64,000 bases of DNA from Tessaracoccus sp. OH4464_COT-324 (GTDB taxonomy: Bacteria > Actinomycetota > Actinomycetes > Propionibacteriales > Propionibacteriaceae). The translations under genes were made by a program, and so were the position numbers. The stretch covers positions 152,795 through 216,794 of the forward strand of contig NZ_RQYZ01000002.1 of the NCBI RefSeq assembly GCF_003932855.1, given 5' to 3'. The notes under the pieces were generated by a model, which was not told where the DNA came from, did not search any database, and saw only the letters and a list, made by a program, of their open reading frames with translations. This document shows, one piece after another, positions 55,678-64,000 of this stretch. Numbering within the stretch: the stretch's first letter is position 1; every line of letters starts with the position of its first letter.

Positions 55678-56760
55678 ATGCTTCGAGACTTTGACCCGGA
55701 CGATCCCCTGGCGCACGAATTCCGCACCAAGGTGGAGGGCGCCATCGCGCATTTTCTGAACCAGCAGCGTCCGCTCATGCAGGAGGTGGGCACCTCCGCG
55801 CTCCTCGAGGTTGCGCTGGGTTACGCGTTGGGCGGCAAGCGGCTGCGTCCGGCCTTTTGTTACTGGGCGCACGAAGCAGTCGGCGGAGAACCAAGCGAGC
55901 GAGAGGCGGTGCTACAAGTCGCGGCCTCGCTGGACGTGCTGCATATCTCGGCGCTGGTTCACGACGACCTGATCGACGCAGCCGACACCCGCCGCGGCCT
56001 ACCCGCCGCGCACAAGCGTTTCGAGATGCTCCATGTCGAGCGGGGCGGCCGGGGAAGCATCCAGGAATTCGGGGCAGCCGCCGCGGTGCTGCTGGGCGAC
56101 ATGCTGCTGATGTGGAGCGCGGAGATGTTCGACACCGCAGGAGCCACCAATCTGGAGGCGGCCCGGCCGGAGCTCAGCCGGATGCGTTCCGAGGTGACGG
56201 CTGGGCAGTTCCTCGACATCTCCGCCGCCTTCGACGTCGCGGACTACCCGGACCCGCTCGTGGTGGCGGAGAAGGTACTTGAGTACAAGTCGGCGAGCTA
56301 TTCGATGCGGCGCCCCTCGACGATCGGCGCCCGATTGGCCGGTGCCGACGACGCGGCGCTCGCCCGGCTGGCCAGCTTCGGTTCGCACGTGGGACACGCG
56401 TTCCAGCTGCGCGACGACCTGCTGGGCGTGTGGGGCGACGAAAGCCTCACCGGGAAGCCGACGGGCGGCGATCTGCGCGAGGGCAAGGCGACCGTGTTGG
56501 TGCTCACCGCGCTGAACCGGGCCGATGCCACGGCTGCCGCCCGTCTCAGGGAGGTGTTGGGCGCGAAGGACGCCCGCGAGCGCGACATCGTGGCCGCGGC
56601 GGAGATCATCGAGGCCACCGGGGCGCGAGCCAGTGTCGAAGGCTTGATCGAGGATCACCTGTCCCAGGGCCTTGAGGCGCTGCACTCGGGTGGCTTCTCC
56701 GCCGCAGGCACCGCGGCCCTCACCCGCCTGGCAGAGCTGAGCGTGCGCCGTGCGTACTGA
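55678..56760 (+). CDS. Polyprenyl (geranylgeranyl-type) diphosphate synthase
   Basis: A 360-residue all-helical prenyltransferase: GGKRLRPAFCYWAHEAVGG, first Asp-rich motif DDLIDAADTRRG in LVHDDLIDAADTRR, and second motif FQLRDDLLGVWGD. It condenses isopentenyl diphosphate with allylic diphosphates. Chain length cannot be fixed by eye: the residues just before the first motif (SALVH) are small, which would allow a medium or long product. It lies beside metF as idsA2 does in mycobacteria. Confidence 0.9.
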   Translation: MLRDFDPDDPLAHEFRTKVEGAIAHFLNQQRPLMQEVGTSALLEVALGYALGGKRLRPAFCYWAHEAVGGEPSEREAVLQVAASLDVLHISALVHDDLIDAADTRRGLPAAHKRFEMLHVERGGRGSIQEFGAAAAVLLGDMLLMWSAEMFDTAGATNLEAARPELSRMRSEVTAGQFLDISAAFDVADYPDPLVVAEKVLEYKSASYSMRRPSTIGARLAGADDAALARLASFGSHVGHAFQLRDDLLGVWGDESLTGKPTGGDLREGKATVLVLTALNRADATAAARLREVLGAKDARERDIVAAAEIIEATGARASVEGLIEDHLSQGLEALHSGGFSAAGTAALTRLAELSVRRAY

Positions 56761-59110
56761 GAGTCTTGTGGGGCTCACCTCCCAGGAGGTGGCCGAGCGC
56801 GTCGAGCGTGGCGAAGTGAACACGCTCCCACCCCGCTCGGGACGAACCGTGTCCGGTATCGTGAAGGCCAACGTCTTCACCCGCGTGAACCTCATCCTCG
56901 CGGTGCTTTTTCTGTGCGTGCTGACGACAGGCCAGCTGTTGCAGGGGATGTTCGCGATGCTCATCATCGCGAACTCCATCATCGGCATCATCCAGGAGCT
57001 GCGGGCCAAGCGCACGCTGGACAGGCTGGCCGTGGTCGGCGAGGCCCGACCCGAGGTGATCCGCGACGGGGTGCGCACCTCGATCTTGCGCGACGAGGTG
57101 GTGCTGGGCGACCTGATCATCCTCGCACCCGGCGGGCAGATCGTCGTGGATGGTGAGGTGGTAACCGCCCAGTATCTCGAAGTTGATGAATCGCTGCTGA
57201 CGGGCGAGGCTGACCCCATCGCCAAGGTCCCCGGCGACGAGGTGATGTCCGGGGCATTCGTAGTTTCCGGCTCGGGCGTTTACCGGGCGACGAAGGTGGG
57301 AGCCGACGCCTACGCGGCGCAGATCACGGCGCAGGCCGCGAAGTTCACCCTCGTGTCCTCGGAACTGCGTCAGGGAATCGACCAGATCCTGAAATACGTC
57401 TCCTGGCTGCTGATCCCGGTGGGCGTGCTGTCCATCTGGGTGCAGTTCGCCCAACCAGGCACCACTTGGCAGCAGGCGGTGCTCGGCATGACGGCGTCCC
57501 TGGTTCCGATGGTGCCGGAGGGTCTGGTTTTGCTGACCGCCATGGCGTTCGCCTTGGGCGTCATCCGGTTGGGCAAACGGAATGTGCTGGTGCAGGAGCT
57601 GCCTGCGATCGAGGGGCTGGCCCGCGTGGACGTGGTGTGCGCCGACAAGACTGGCACCCTGACCCAGAACGCCATGACGCTCGGCGAGATCCTCCCGGTG
57701 GTGGGTGACGAGGCCGGGGCTCGCGCGGTGTTGGCGCAGCTCGTCGCCGCAGACGATACGCCGAACGCTTCGATGCAGGCCATCGCGCTGGGCGTGGAGC
57801 CCGCCTCCGACCCGTGGCAGGTCACCGCGCGGGCCCCGTTCACGTCGGCGAAGAAGTGGTCCGGCGTCAGTTTTGGCGACCGGAACATCGTGCTGGGCGC
57901 TCCGGATGTCTTGGCCGAGGGGCAGGTCGCGTCGCAGGCGGAAGAGGTCGGGTCGACCGGCCGACGGGTGCTGCTCCTGGGCAGCGCCGAACTGCCTGTA
58001 GACTCCGCCGACGCACCCGGCCGGGTGGCTCCGCTGGCGCTGGTGGTGCTGGATCAGTTGGTTCGCCCCGACGCCGCCGACACGCTCGCCTACTTCCAGG
58101 ACCAGCGTGTTCGGCTGAAAGTGATCTCGGGCGACAACGCGGCCTCGGTTGGTGCGGTCACCCGGTCCCTGGGCGTGGATCTTGGCGAGGTGGTGGATGC
58201 CCGCACCCTGCCCGAGCCTAGTGAGGCGTTCACCGAGCGGGTCGAGAACGCGGGCGTCTTCGGTCGGGTCACGCCGGAGCAGAAGCGCCAGATGGTGTCG
58301 GCCCTGCAGTCCCGCGGGCACAACGTCGCGATGACCGGCGACGGAGTCAACGACGTGTTGGCGCTGAAGGACGCCGACCTCGGCGTGGCGATGGGTTCGG
58401 GGGCCGCAGCCACCCGAAGCGTGGCGCAGCTGGTGCTCCTCGACGACAAGTTCGCGCAGCTGCCGCACGTCGTGGCCGAGGGGCGCCGGGTGATCGGCAA
58501 CATCGAGCGCGTCGCGAAACTGTTCCTCACCAAGACCATCTACTCGGTGACCCTGGCCCTGATCTTTGGCCTCGTGGCGGTGCCGTTCCCGTTTCAGCCG
58601 CTGCACGTCACCGTCGTGGGCTGGTTCACCATCGGTATCCCAGCTTTCCTCCTGAGCCTTGCGCCGAACAAGGAACTCGCCCGTCCGGGCTTCGTTTCGC
58701 GCACACTCTCGCTGGCGGTGCCCGCCGGCGTCGCTGTGGCGGCGGCTACGATCGTCGCCTACCTGTGGGCACGTGGTCTGGGCGAGGTGCCGATGGATCT
58801 GCAATTGCAGGCCTCCACTGCCGCGCTGACGACGATGATCATCGTCGCGACGTGGGTACTGTCCGTGGTCGCTCGCCCGTACCGGCTGTGGCGGCTGGCG
58901 CTCGTTGCTTTCGCCTACGCCTTCTACGGCGTGCTGATCCATTGGCCGGTGACGGCCAGCATCCTCAACCTAGACACCGCCAACTGGCACACGATGCTGG
59001 TGGCCTACGTGGCGGGCGCAGTCGGGGTGGGCGTCGTGGAGTTGATCTGGTGGCTGCGCTCCTGGTTGACGGGCGAGCCCGCGCGGCTGCTTCCGGAGCG
59101 CGAGGCCTGA
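56750..59110 (+). CDS. CtpE-like P-type cation ATPase
   Basis: A 786-residue P-type ATPase. Phosphorylation site VCADKTGTLT, actuator motif LLTGEADPI (TGE), membrane motif MVPEGLVLLTAMAF in place of the metal-type CPC, hinge MTGDGVNDVLALK, and about eight to ten membrane helices. There are no N-terminal metal-binding CxxC motifs. The PEGL motif and overall layout match mycobacterial CtpE, reported to take up calcium; the ion here is inferred. GTG 56750 overlaps the end of the preceding gene by 11 bases. Confidence 0.88.
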   Translation: MRTESLVGLTSQEVAERVERGEVNTLPPRSGRTVSGIVKANVFTRVNLILAVLFLCVLTTGQLLQGMFAMLIIANSIIGIIQELRAKRTLDRLAVVGEARPEVIRDGVRTSILRDEVVLGDLIILAPGGQIVVDGEVVTAQYLEVDESLLTGEADPIAKVPGDEVMSGAFVVSGSGVYRATKVGADAYAAQITAQAAKFTLVSSELRQGIDQILKYVSWLLIPVGVLSIWVQFAQPGTTWQQAVLGMTASLVPMVPEGLVLLTAMAFALGVIRLGKRNVLVQELPAIEGLARVDVVCADKTGTLTQNAMTLGEILPVVGDEAGARAVLAQLVAADDTPNASMQAIALGVEPASDPWQVTARAPFTSAKKWSGVSFGDRNIVLGAPDVLAEGQVASQAEEVGSTGRRVLLLGSAELPVDSADAPGRVAPLALVVLDQLVRPDAADTLAYFQDQRVRLKVISGDNAASVGAVTRSLGVDLGEVVDARTLPEPSEAFTERVENAGVFGRVTPEQKRQMVSALQSRGHNVAMTGDGVNDVLALKDADLGVAMGSGAAATRSVAQLVLLDDKFAQLPHVVAEGRRVIGNIERVAKLFLTKTIYSVTLALIFGLVAVPFPFQPLHVTVVGWFTIGIPAFLLSLAPNKELARPGFVSRTLSLAVPAGVAVAAATIVAYLWARGLGEVPMDLQLQASTAALTTMIIVATWVLSVVARPYRLWRLALVAFAYAFYGVLIHWPVTASILNLDTANWHTMLVAYVAGAVGVGVVELIWWLRSWLTGEPARLLPEREA

Positions 59111-59199
59111 GCCTGGCGCGCGGGTCGCGCTGGGTCGGGCGCGAGGGGCCCAACACATCCCTGGGCGTCTTCGCCCCAGCAGCGTTTCCGAGACAGGTC

Positions 59200-59940
59200 C
59201 TAACCCGCCGCGGTTGGCAGGTCGTATTGGGCGACGGTGGGCCCGTTTTCTGCGTCCGGGAAGCCGGCGGCCTTCACCAGCACGTAGTGGCTGTGGTCGG
59301 GTTGCTCGACGAGCGCGACGTCGACGGGCCCGTACCCACCCTGATAGGAGACGGCTTCCACCGCCTCGGCGCAACTGGTCACCTGGTTGGTCTCTAGCGC
59401 CGTCGGGGTCAGCGTCGCGGCCAGCAGTTTGCGCACCCGGTTCCCGCTTTCCGCTTCCGCGCTCGTCGACATCTCCTGAATGAACATATGCAGCCCCTGC
59501 CACGCCCAGGGCGGGAGTTTCAGCGACTGCTCCCCTTGGGCGAACACGATGAAACACCAGTCGGTCCTGGGGTCGCTCGCGCCCCTGTTGGTACCGCGTT
59601 GTTGATTTTCCCGCTGGTCGGACACCCCGGCGAAGAGGACGGTGCGTTCCTGGTCGCAGTACACCTTGCCGAAGTCGAGTTCGGTCAGCGAGGCGGTATC
59701 TCCCGGGAGCCATTCTTGGTAGGCCTTGTGGAAGCCGTCGCGCAGCACGGCCGAGACGTCCGTCAGCAGGTCAAGAGCCGCTTCCGCCAGCAGGTCGGAG
59801 GCGAAGCCCTTCAGCCACTCCGTGACCGCCGGGTTGCTGATCACCGCGCCGAGTTGGCAGCCGGCCAGCCCGGGCGCGATCAGCGCGGCCGCCGTGGCCC
59901 GGATGAGGTTTCTCCGATCAAAATACGGTGTTGCTTGCAT
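59200..59940 (-). CDS. Predicted Tat-exported lipoprotein of unknown function
   Basis: A 246-residue protein. The N terminus has a twin-arginine motif (DRRNLIRATA) followed by a hydrophobic stretch and the lipobox GLAGC, so it should be exported folded by Tat and lipidated at Cys28. The mature part is rich in Trp and acidic residues (LTELDFGKVYCDQERTV, LPPWAWQGLHMFIQE) and contains further cysteines. I recognise no domain. It stands alone, convergent with the P-type ATPase gene. Confidence 0.7.
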   Translation of the reverse strand: MQATPYFDRRNLIRATAAALIAPGLAGCQLGAVISNPAVTEWLKGFASDLLAEAALDLLTDVSAVLRDGFHKAYQEWLPGDTASLTELDFGKVYCDQERTVLFAGVSDQRENQQRGTNRGASDPRTDWCFIVFAQGEQSLKLPPWAWQGLHMFIQEMSTSAEAESGNRVRKLLAATLTPTALETNQVTSCAEAVEAVSYQGGYGPVDVALVEQPDHSHYVLVKAAGFPDAENGPTVAQYDLPTAAG

Positions 59941-60032
59941 GCCAAGACGCTAGCCTGGCCGGCGCCGGGCCGCCGTAAACAGATACTTCCGGGCCGCGCG
60001 CCACCCGGTCACCACCCTACGCGGGGACGGCA

Positions 60033-60061
60033 AACGGGTGGGGCTCACCGCCCCACCCGTT
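60033..60061. terminator. Terminator downstream of ppdK
   Basis: AACGGGTGGGG (60033-60043) pairs perfectly with CCCCACCCGTT (60051-60061) over a 7-base loop, an 11-bp stem starting 17 bases after the ppdK stop. There is no T-tract on the minus strand. The rest of the 137-base gap to the lipoprotein gene shows nothing else. Confidence 0.65.
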
Positions 60062-60077
60062 CAGCTGGTCGTCGCGA

Positions 60078-62720
60078 TCAGCCCTGCTCGAGAACGGCCT
60101 TGGCCGCCGCGAACCGCGCAATCGGCACCCGGAACGGGGAGCAGGACACGTAGTCGAGGCCGACACCGTTGAAGAACTCGATCGACGCGGGGTCACCGCC
60201 GTGCTCTCCACACACACCGGTCTTGAGGTCGGGCTTCGTGTTCCGGCCCTTGGCCACTCCCATCTCGACGAGCTGCCCCACGCCGTCGACGTCGATCGAC
60301 TCGAACGGATTCTGCTCAAGCACGTGATCGATCACGTACTGGGCCAGGAAGCCGTTCTCGGCGTCGTCTCGGGAGATGCCGACACCGGTCTGGGTGAGGT
60401 CGTTGGTGCCGAAGCTGAAGAAGTCGGCGGACTGAGCGATCTGATCGGCAGTGAGCGCCGCGCGCGGCAACTCGATCATCGTGCCGATCTTGACCTCAAG
60501 GCCTGAGTCCCCGACTTCCTCCGCCACCGCACGCTCGACGATGGCGCGCTGCACCTCGAGTTCCTGCTTGAGCGCCACCAGCGGGATCATGATCTCGACC
60601 CCCACGGTCTCGCCCTCGCGCTCCTTAACGGCCAGCGCCGCACGGATGATGGCGCGGGTCTGCATCTCCGGGATCTCCGGGTAGAGCATCGCGAGACGAC
60701 AGCCGCGGGTGCCGAGCATCGGGTTCTGCTCGTGCAGCCGCTTCACCTGGGCGAGGGTCTGCCGTGCGGCGGCGAGTTCTTCCGCGTCGGCCCCCGTGAG
60801 TTCCAGGCGCTGAACCAGCAGCGACTGCTCCACCAGGTTGGGCAGGAACTCGTGCAGCGGCGGATCCAGCAGGCGCACCGTCACCGGAAGCCCCTTCATC
60901 GCAGTGAAGATGCCCTCGAAGTCGGCCTGCTGCATCGGCAGGATCTCGGTCAGTGCATCGGCGCGCGCCTCGGGGGTCTCCGCCAGGATCATGCGCCGCA
61001 CCGCGGGCAGCCGGTCGGCGGCCATGAACATGTGCTCCGTGCGGCACAGTCCGATGCCCTCCGCGCCCAGCTCGCGCGCCTTCGAGGCGTCCTCGAAGTT
61101 GTCCGCGTTGGCCCGCACGCCCAGGCGGCGCACCTCGTCGGCCCACTCCACGACACGCTCGAAGTCCTCGTTGATCTGCGGAGGGATCAGCTCCAGCGCT
61201 TCGCCGTAGACCTCGCCGCTGGTGCCGTCGAGCGTGATCACGTCGCCTTCGGCGTAGACGTGCTCGCCGATGGTGAGTTTTTTGCCGACCGCATCAATGC
61301 GGATCCCGGCGGCTCCGGCGACGCACGGCTTACCCATGCCCCTGGCGACCACCGCGGCGTGCGAGGTCATTCCGCCGTGGGCCGTGAGGATTCCCTGGGC
61401 CACGATGACGCCGTGGATGTCATCCGGCGTGGTCTCGTAGCGCACCAGCACGACGGGTTCGCCGCGCCCGCCGCGCTCCGCCGCGGTGTCGGCGTCGAAG
61501 ACAACCTCACCGACGGCGGCACCGGGTGAGGCGGGCAGGCCCTTGGCCACCGGTCGCTTGCCGTGCTTCGGATCGATCGCGGGATGCAGCAGCTGGTCCA
61601 GCTGCCTGGGTTCGATGCGGCGCAGAGCCTCGGACTTGTCGATCAGGCCCTCGTCGACGAGATCGGAGGCCACCTTGAGCGCGGCGGCAGCGGTGCGCTT
61701 GCCGTTTCGGGTCTGCAGCAGGAAGAGCTTGCCGTCTTCGACAGTGAACTCGATGTCTTGCATGTCGCGGTAGTGCTGCTCCAGGCGCTCCATCGTCGCG
61801 ATGAGCTGATCGTAGGCTTCCGGCAGCACCTCGAGCATCTCCTCGAGCGGGCGAGGAGTGCGGATGCCCGCGACGACATCCTCGCCCTGGGCGTTCACGA
61901 GGAACTCGCCGTAGAGTTCCTTCCCGCCGGTGGACGGGTTGCGGGTGAAGCAGACTCCGGTCGCCGACGTCTCACCGCGGTTGCCGAAGACCATCTGCTG
62001 CACGTTGACTGCGGTACCGAGGTCTGCGGAGATGTTGTTGGCGCGACGGTAGACCTCGGCTCGCGGGTTGAGCCAGGACTTGAAGACAGCGTTCACCGCG
62101 CGGTGCAGCTGCTCGCGGGGGTCGGAGGTCCATTCCCCGCCCAGGTGGTCAACCGAGATCTCCTTGAAGGTGGCCACCAACTCCTTGAGGTCGTCGGCGC
62201 TCAGGTCGGTGTCTTGTTCCACGCCCTTGGCGAGCTTGAGCTCGGTGAGCGCATCCTCGTACGCGTGCGACGGAACGCCCTCGACGACCTCACCGTACAT
62301 CTGGATGAAGCGACGGTAGCAATCCCAGGCGAAGCGCTCGTTGCCCGACTCCTGCGCCACCGCCACCACCGACTCATCGGACATGCCGAGATTCAAGATG
62401 GTGTCCATCATGCCGGGCATCGAGAAGACCGCGCCGGAACGGACCGAAACCAGCAGCGGGTTGACGCTAGCTCCGAGCTTCTTACCGGTGCGCTCCTCCA
62501 AGCGAGCCAGGCCTTGGTCGACCTCTTCGGCCAGCCCTTCCGGCCACTCGCCGCCGAGGCGCATGGTTTCGACACACGCAGTAGTGGACACGGTGAACAG
62601 ATCCGGGACAGGAATGCCGATGCGGTGCATTTCCGCAACGTTGGCGCCCTTGCCGCCGAGAAGGGATTTCATGCCGGCGTTTCCGTCGGCAAGATCGTAG
62701 ATGTAGCGCTTGTCGCTCAT
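60078..62720 (-). CDS. ppdK: Pyruvate, phosphate dikinase
   Basis: An 880-residue enzyme interconverting pyruvate, ATP and Pi with PEP, AMP and PPi. N-terminal ATP-grasp (LLGGKGANVAEMHRIGIPVP), central swivelling domain with phospho-His and regulatory Thr in GGMTSHAAVVARGMGKPCV, and the C-terminal PEP barrel ending in CGEHGGDPASIEFF with the catalytic Cys. The ATG at 62720 follows AAAGGAG. The next gene upstream encodes its regulatory kinase/phosphorylase, so activity is controlled by phosphorylation of the Thr. Confidence 0.97.
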   Translation of the reverse strand: MSDKRYIYDLADGNAGMKSLLGGKGANVAEMHRIGIPVPDLFTVSTTACVETMRLGGEWPEGLAEEVDQGLARLEERTGKKLGASVNPLLVSVRSGAVFSMPGMMDTILNLGMSDESVVAVAQESGNERFAWDCYRRFIQMYGEVVEGVPSHAYEDALTELKLAKGVEQDTDLSADDLKELVATFKEISVDHLGGEWTSDPREQLHRAVNAVFKSWLNPRAEVYRRANNISADLGTAVNVQQMVFGNRGETSATGVCFTRNPSTGGKELYGEFLVNAQGEDVVAGIRTPRPLEEMLEVLPEAYDQLIATMERLEQHYRDMQDIEFTVEDGKLFLLQTRNGKRTAAAALKVASDLVDEGLIDKSEALRRIEPRQLDQLLHPAIDPKHGKRPVAKGLPASPGAAVGEVVFDADTAAERGGRGEPVVLVRYETTPDDIHGVIVAQGILTAHGGMTSHAAVVARGMGKPCVAGAAGIRIDAVGKKLTIGEHVYAEGDVITLDGTSGEVYGEALELIPPQINEDFERVVEWADEVRRLGVRANADNFEDASKARELGAEGIGLCRTEHMFMAADRLPAVRRMILAETPEARADALTEILPMQQADFEGIFTAMKGLPVTVRLLDPPLHEFLPNLVEQSLLVQRLELTGADAEELAAARQTLAQVKRLHEQNPMLGTRGCRLAMLYPEIPEMQTRAIIRAALAVKEREGETVGVEIMIPLVALKQELEVQRAIVERAVAEEVGDSGLEVKIGTMIELPRAALTADQIAQSADFFSFGTNDLTQTGVGISRDDAENGFLAQYVIDHVLEQNPFESIDVDGVGQLVEMGVAKGRNTKPDLKTGVCGEHGGDPASIEFFNGVGLDYVSCSPFRVPIARFAAAKAVLEQG

Positions 62721-62836
62721 ATGGTCAAGACTCCTTTGACTCGACTCGGGGGCTGACCGTAGCCCCCGATGTCTCAACACTACTCAGCCCAGAGTTCACC
62801 TCAGCACAGGGGCCGCCAAATGCTTGGAAACGCTAA

Positions 62837-63715
62837 CTAAATCGCGTCCGGCCGGCACATCACCCCAGGGGGTGTGCGCAGGCTTGCGCCGAATTTCATG
62901 GCTCGGGTGGCCACCAGGTCGACGATTCGGCTGGCGTTTTCCTCCAGCGCCACTCCCGTGGTGTTGACCACTGGGCAGCCGAGCACCCGCATGGTTTCGC
63001 CCACCTCGTCCAGTTCGTCATAGATCTTTGCCAGGTCGGCGTATCCGTCGCGATTGCCGAATCCGCCCATGCCCTTCACCCGCTGATTTCGGATTTGTTG
63101 AAGTCGGTCGGCGTCCATGGTCAGACCAACAATCCGCCAGCGATCAACGGTGAACAGTTCCTCCGGGGGGGTGATCCCTGGAACGAGCGGGACGTTTGCG
63201 GCTTTGAATCCCAAATAGCCCAGGAAGATCGAAAGTGGCGTCTTGCCCGCCCGCGAGGGCCCGACGAGAACGATGTCCGCTTCACGTAGCGCCTGAGGGA
63301 TGGAACCATCGTCGTTGCGCACCGCGAAGTCGATTGCGGTGACCCTCGTGAAATAGTCAGCCTCCACCCCTACCGGGCGCCGCAGCACCGCCGCGGCCTC
63401 GGTCCCGGACGCCTGTTCCAGCGCGGAGACCGTGTCGGTCATGAGGTCCGAGTGGGGCACCGAATACTGCGCGCAGAACCGCTCAACGGTCTCGGCCATC
63501 TCGCGCTTGACGAGCGTGTAGAGAATCGCGATGGGGCGAACGAGCTCCAAAGTGGCCAGCACCCGCTGGATCTGTTCGGCCGAGCCCATCCGCCGATGAC
63601 GAATGATGACGAACTCCCGTCCGGGAAACTGGGCGACGGCGGCCCGAGCTATCCGGGCGGCGGACTCCCCCGTGGAGTCCGCGAAGATATGGATTTCCAG
63701 CGGCGTTGCGGTCAT
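62837..63715 (-). CDS. PPDK regulatory protein (ADP-dependent kinase / Pi-dependent pyrophosphorylase)
   Basis: A 292-residue member of the DUF299/PSRP family. It starts LEIHIFADSTGESAARIARA and has the P-loop VGPSRAGKTPLSIFLGYLG with the following GYKAANVPLVP-like segment. Such proteins switch pyruvate phosphate dikinase (or PEP synthase) off by phosphorylating the Thr beside the catalytic His and on again by phosphorolysis. It lies directly upstream of ppdK in the same direction, which makes PPDK the target. Confidence 0.93.
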   Translation of the reverse strand: MTATPLEIHIFADSTGESAARIARAAVAQFPGREFVIIRHRRMGSAEQIQRVLATLELVRPIAILYTLVKREMAETVERFCAQYSVPHSDLMTDTVSALEQASGTEAAAVLRRPVGVEADYFTRVTAIDFAVRNDDGSIPQALREADIVLVGPSRAGKTPLSIFLGYLGFKAANVPLVPGITPPEELFTVDRWRIVGLTMDADRLQQIRNQRVKGMGGFGNRDGYADLAKIYDELDEVGETMRVLGCPVVNTTGVALEENASRIVDLVATRAMKFGASLRTPPGVMCRPDAI

Positions 63716-63762
63716 ATGCGCAGTCTACTGAGCCCACGGGAGAGTGAGACTGGGACGCCAGC

Positions 63763-64000
63763 TTAACCGCTGGCGCCCCAGTCATACTTCATCTTCCGGT
63801 CTTGGGCAGCCCCGGCCTGGGCCTCATCGGCTTGGGCTCGCTCGGCTTCGGCTCGCTCGGCTTCGGCTCGCTCGGCTTCGGCTCGCTCGGCTTCGGCTCG
63901 CTCGGCTTCGGCTCGCTCGGCTTGGGCTCGCTCGGCTTGGGCTCGCTCGGCTTCGGCTCGCTCGGCTTGGGCTCGCTCGGCTTGGGCTCGCTCGGCTTCG
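63763..64000 (-). CDS. C-terminal part of a repetitive Ala/Glu/Arg coiled-coil protein (cut by window edge)
   Basis: The last 79 codons of a gene that continues beyond 64000. Pentapeptide repeats of the type A-E-R-A-(E/Q) run without a break for about 58 residues, then a non-repeat tail ending DRKMKYDWGASG and a TAA stop (63765-63763). The repeat predicts a long, highly charged helix. I do not recognise the protein; its N-terminal part would decide. It converges on no gene and reads towards the PPDK regulator. Confidence 0.7.
   Translation of the reverse strand, partial: EAERAQAERAQAERAEAERAQAERAQAERAEAERAEAERAEAERAEAERAEAERAQADEAQAGAAQDRKMKYDWGASG
63826..64000 (+). repeat. 15-bp tandem repeat inside the coiled-coil gene
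   Basis: About eleven and a half head-to-tail copies of CTCGGCTTCGGCTCG. Copies differ almost only at one position, cttcg versus cttgg, which swaps Glu (GAA) and Gln (CAA) on the coding minus strand. The array runs off the window edge and keeps the reading frame because the unit is 15 bases. Confidence 0.9.

Noticed and set aside
56720..58942. 740-codon minus-strand open frame opposite the P-type ATPase
   Set aside because: Its composition (His, Arg, Gln, Gly) is that of a reverse-complement shadow, and the plus strand encodes a complete ATPase with all motifs.
61563..62756. 397-codon plus-strand open frame opposite ppdK
   Set aside because: Shadow frame; the minus strand carries the catalytic His, Thr and Cys motifs of PPDK.
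63826..64000. Tandem repeats considered as a CRISPR array
   Set aside because: Units are 15 bases, head to tail with no spacers, and are in frame within a coding sequence.

Overview
The window is a gene-dense, high-GC chromosomal segment from an actinomycete-type bacterium. The evidence is the company the genes keep: HelY, TatAC and PafBC together; ParA, ScpA and ScpB together; a division and cell-wall cluster with SepF and DivIVA but no FtsA; the ANTAR regulator PdtaR; a class II HelD (HelR); and GTG/TTG starts with many 1-4 bp stop/start overlaps. MurE carries the DNPR motif, so the peptidoglycan probably contains diaminopimelate. Pyruvate phosphate dikinase with its regulator and an IS481-type remnant would fit a Propionibacteriaceae-like organism, but the family is an inference.

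Layout. 1-3.6 kb: 5' part of a flotillin gene, an NfeD-like partner, and a two-gene cassette for a type VII-secretion-like lipase and a YbaB-like small protein. 3.7-7.1 kb: ilvBNC (minus strand) with a complete leader, namely promoter, leaderless 9-residue leader peptide ending Leu-Val-Ile-Leu, hairpin and terminator. 7.2-15 kb: HIT hydrolase, hisF, helY, a lipid kinase, tatC, tatA, pafC and pafB. 15-22.3 kb: gluQ, an FKBP lipoprotein, then rluB, scpB, scpA, a ribbon-helix-helix protein, parA, xerD and a nicotinamidase-Nudix fusion. 22.4-27.2 kb: thioesterase, pdtaR, tRNA-Leu with an IS481-derived miniature insertion at its 3' end, pyk, an RluD-type synthase, lspA and a TraR/DksA-type protein.

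27.2-44.5 kb: the dcw cluster, all minus strand: mraZ, rsmH, ftsL, ftsI, murE, murF, mraY, murD, ftsW, murG, murC, ftsQ, ftsZ, sepF, yggT, divIVA. Four MraZ-type operator repeats lie upstream. 44.6-49.4 kb: a divergent moxR, DUF58, transglutaminase, DUF3040 operon. 49.4-60 kb: a gene-poor gap, a Rossmann-like unknown, ccdA/dsbA, helR, metF, a polyprenyl synthase, a CtpE-like P-type ATPase and a predicted Tat lipoprotein. 60-64 kb: ppdK and its regulatory protein, and the 3' end of a gene encoding long Ala/Glu/Arg pentapeptide repeats.

Most genes are core housekeeping functions (branched-chain amino acid synthesis, peptidoglycan synthesis and division, chromosome segregation, PEP/pyruvate metabolism). 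The least ordinary parts are the lipase cassette, the ilv leader, the nicotinamidase-Nudix fusion, the IS481 miniature element in tRNA-Leu, and several genes that look leaderless.
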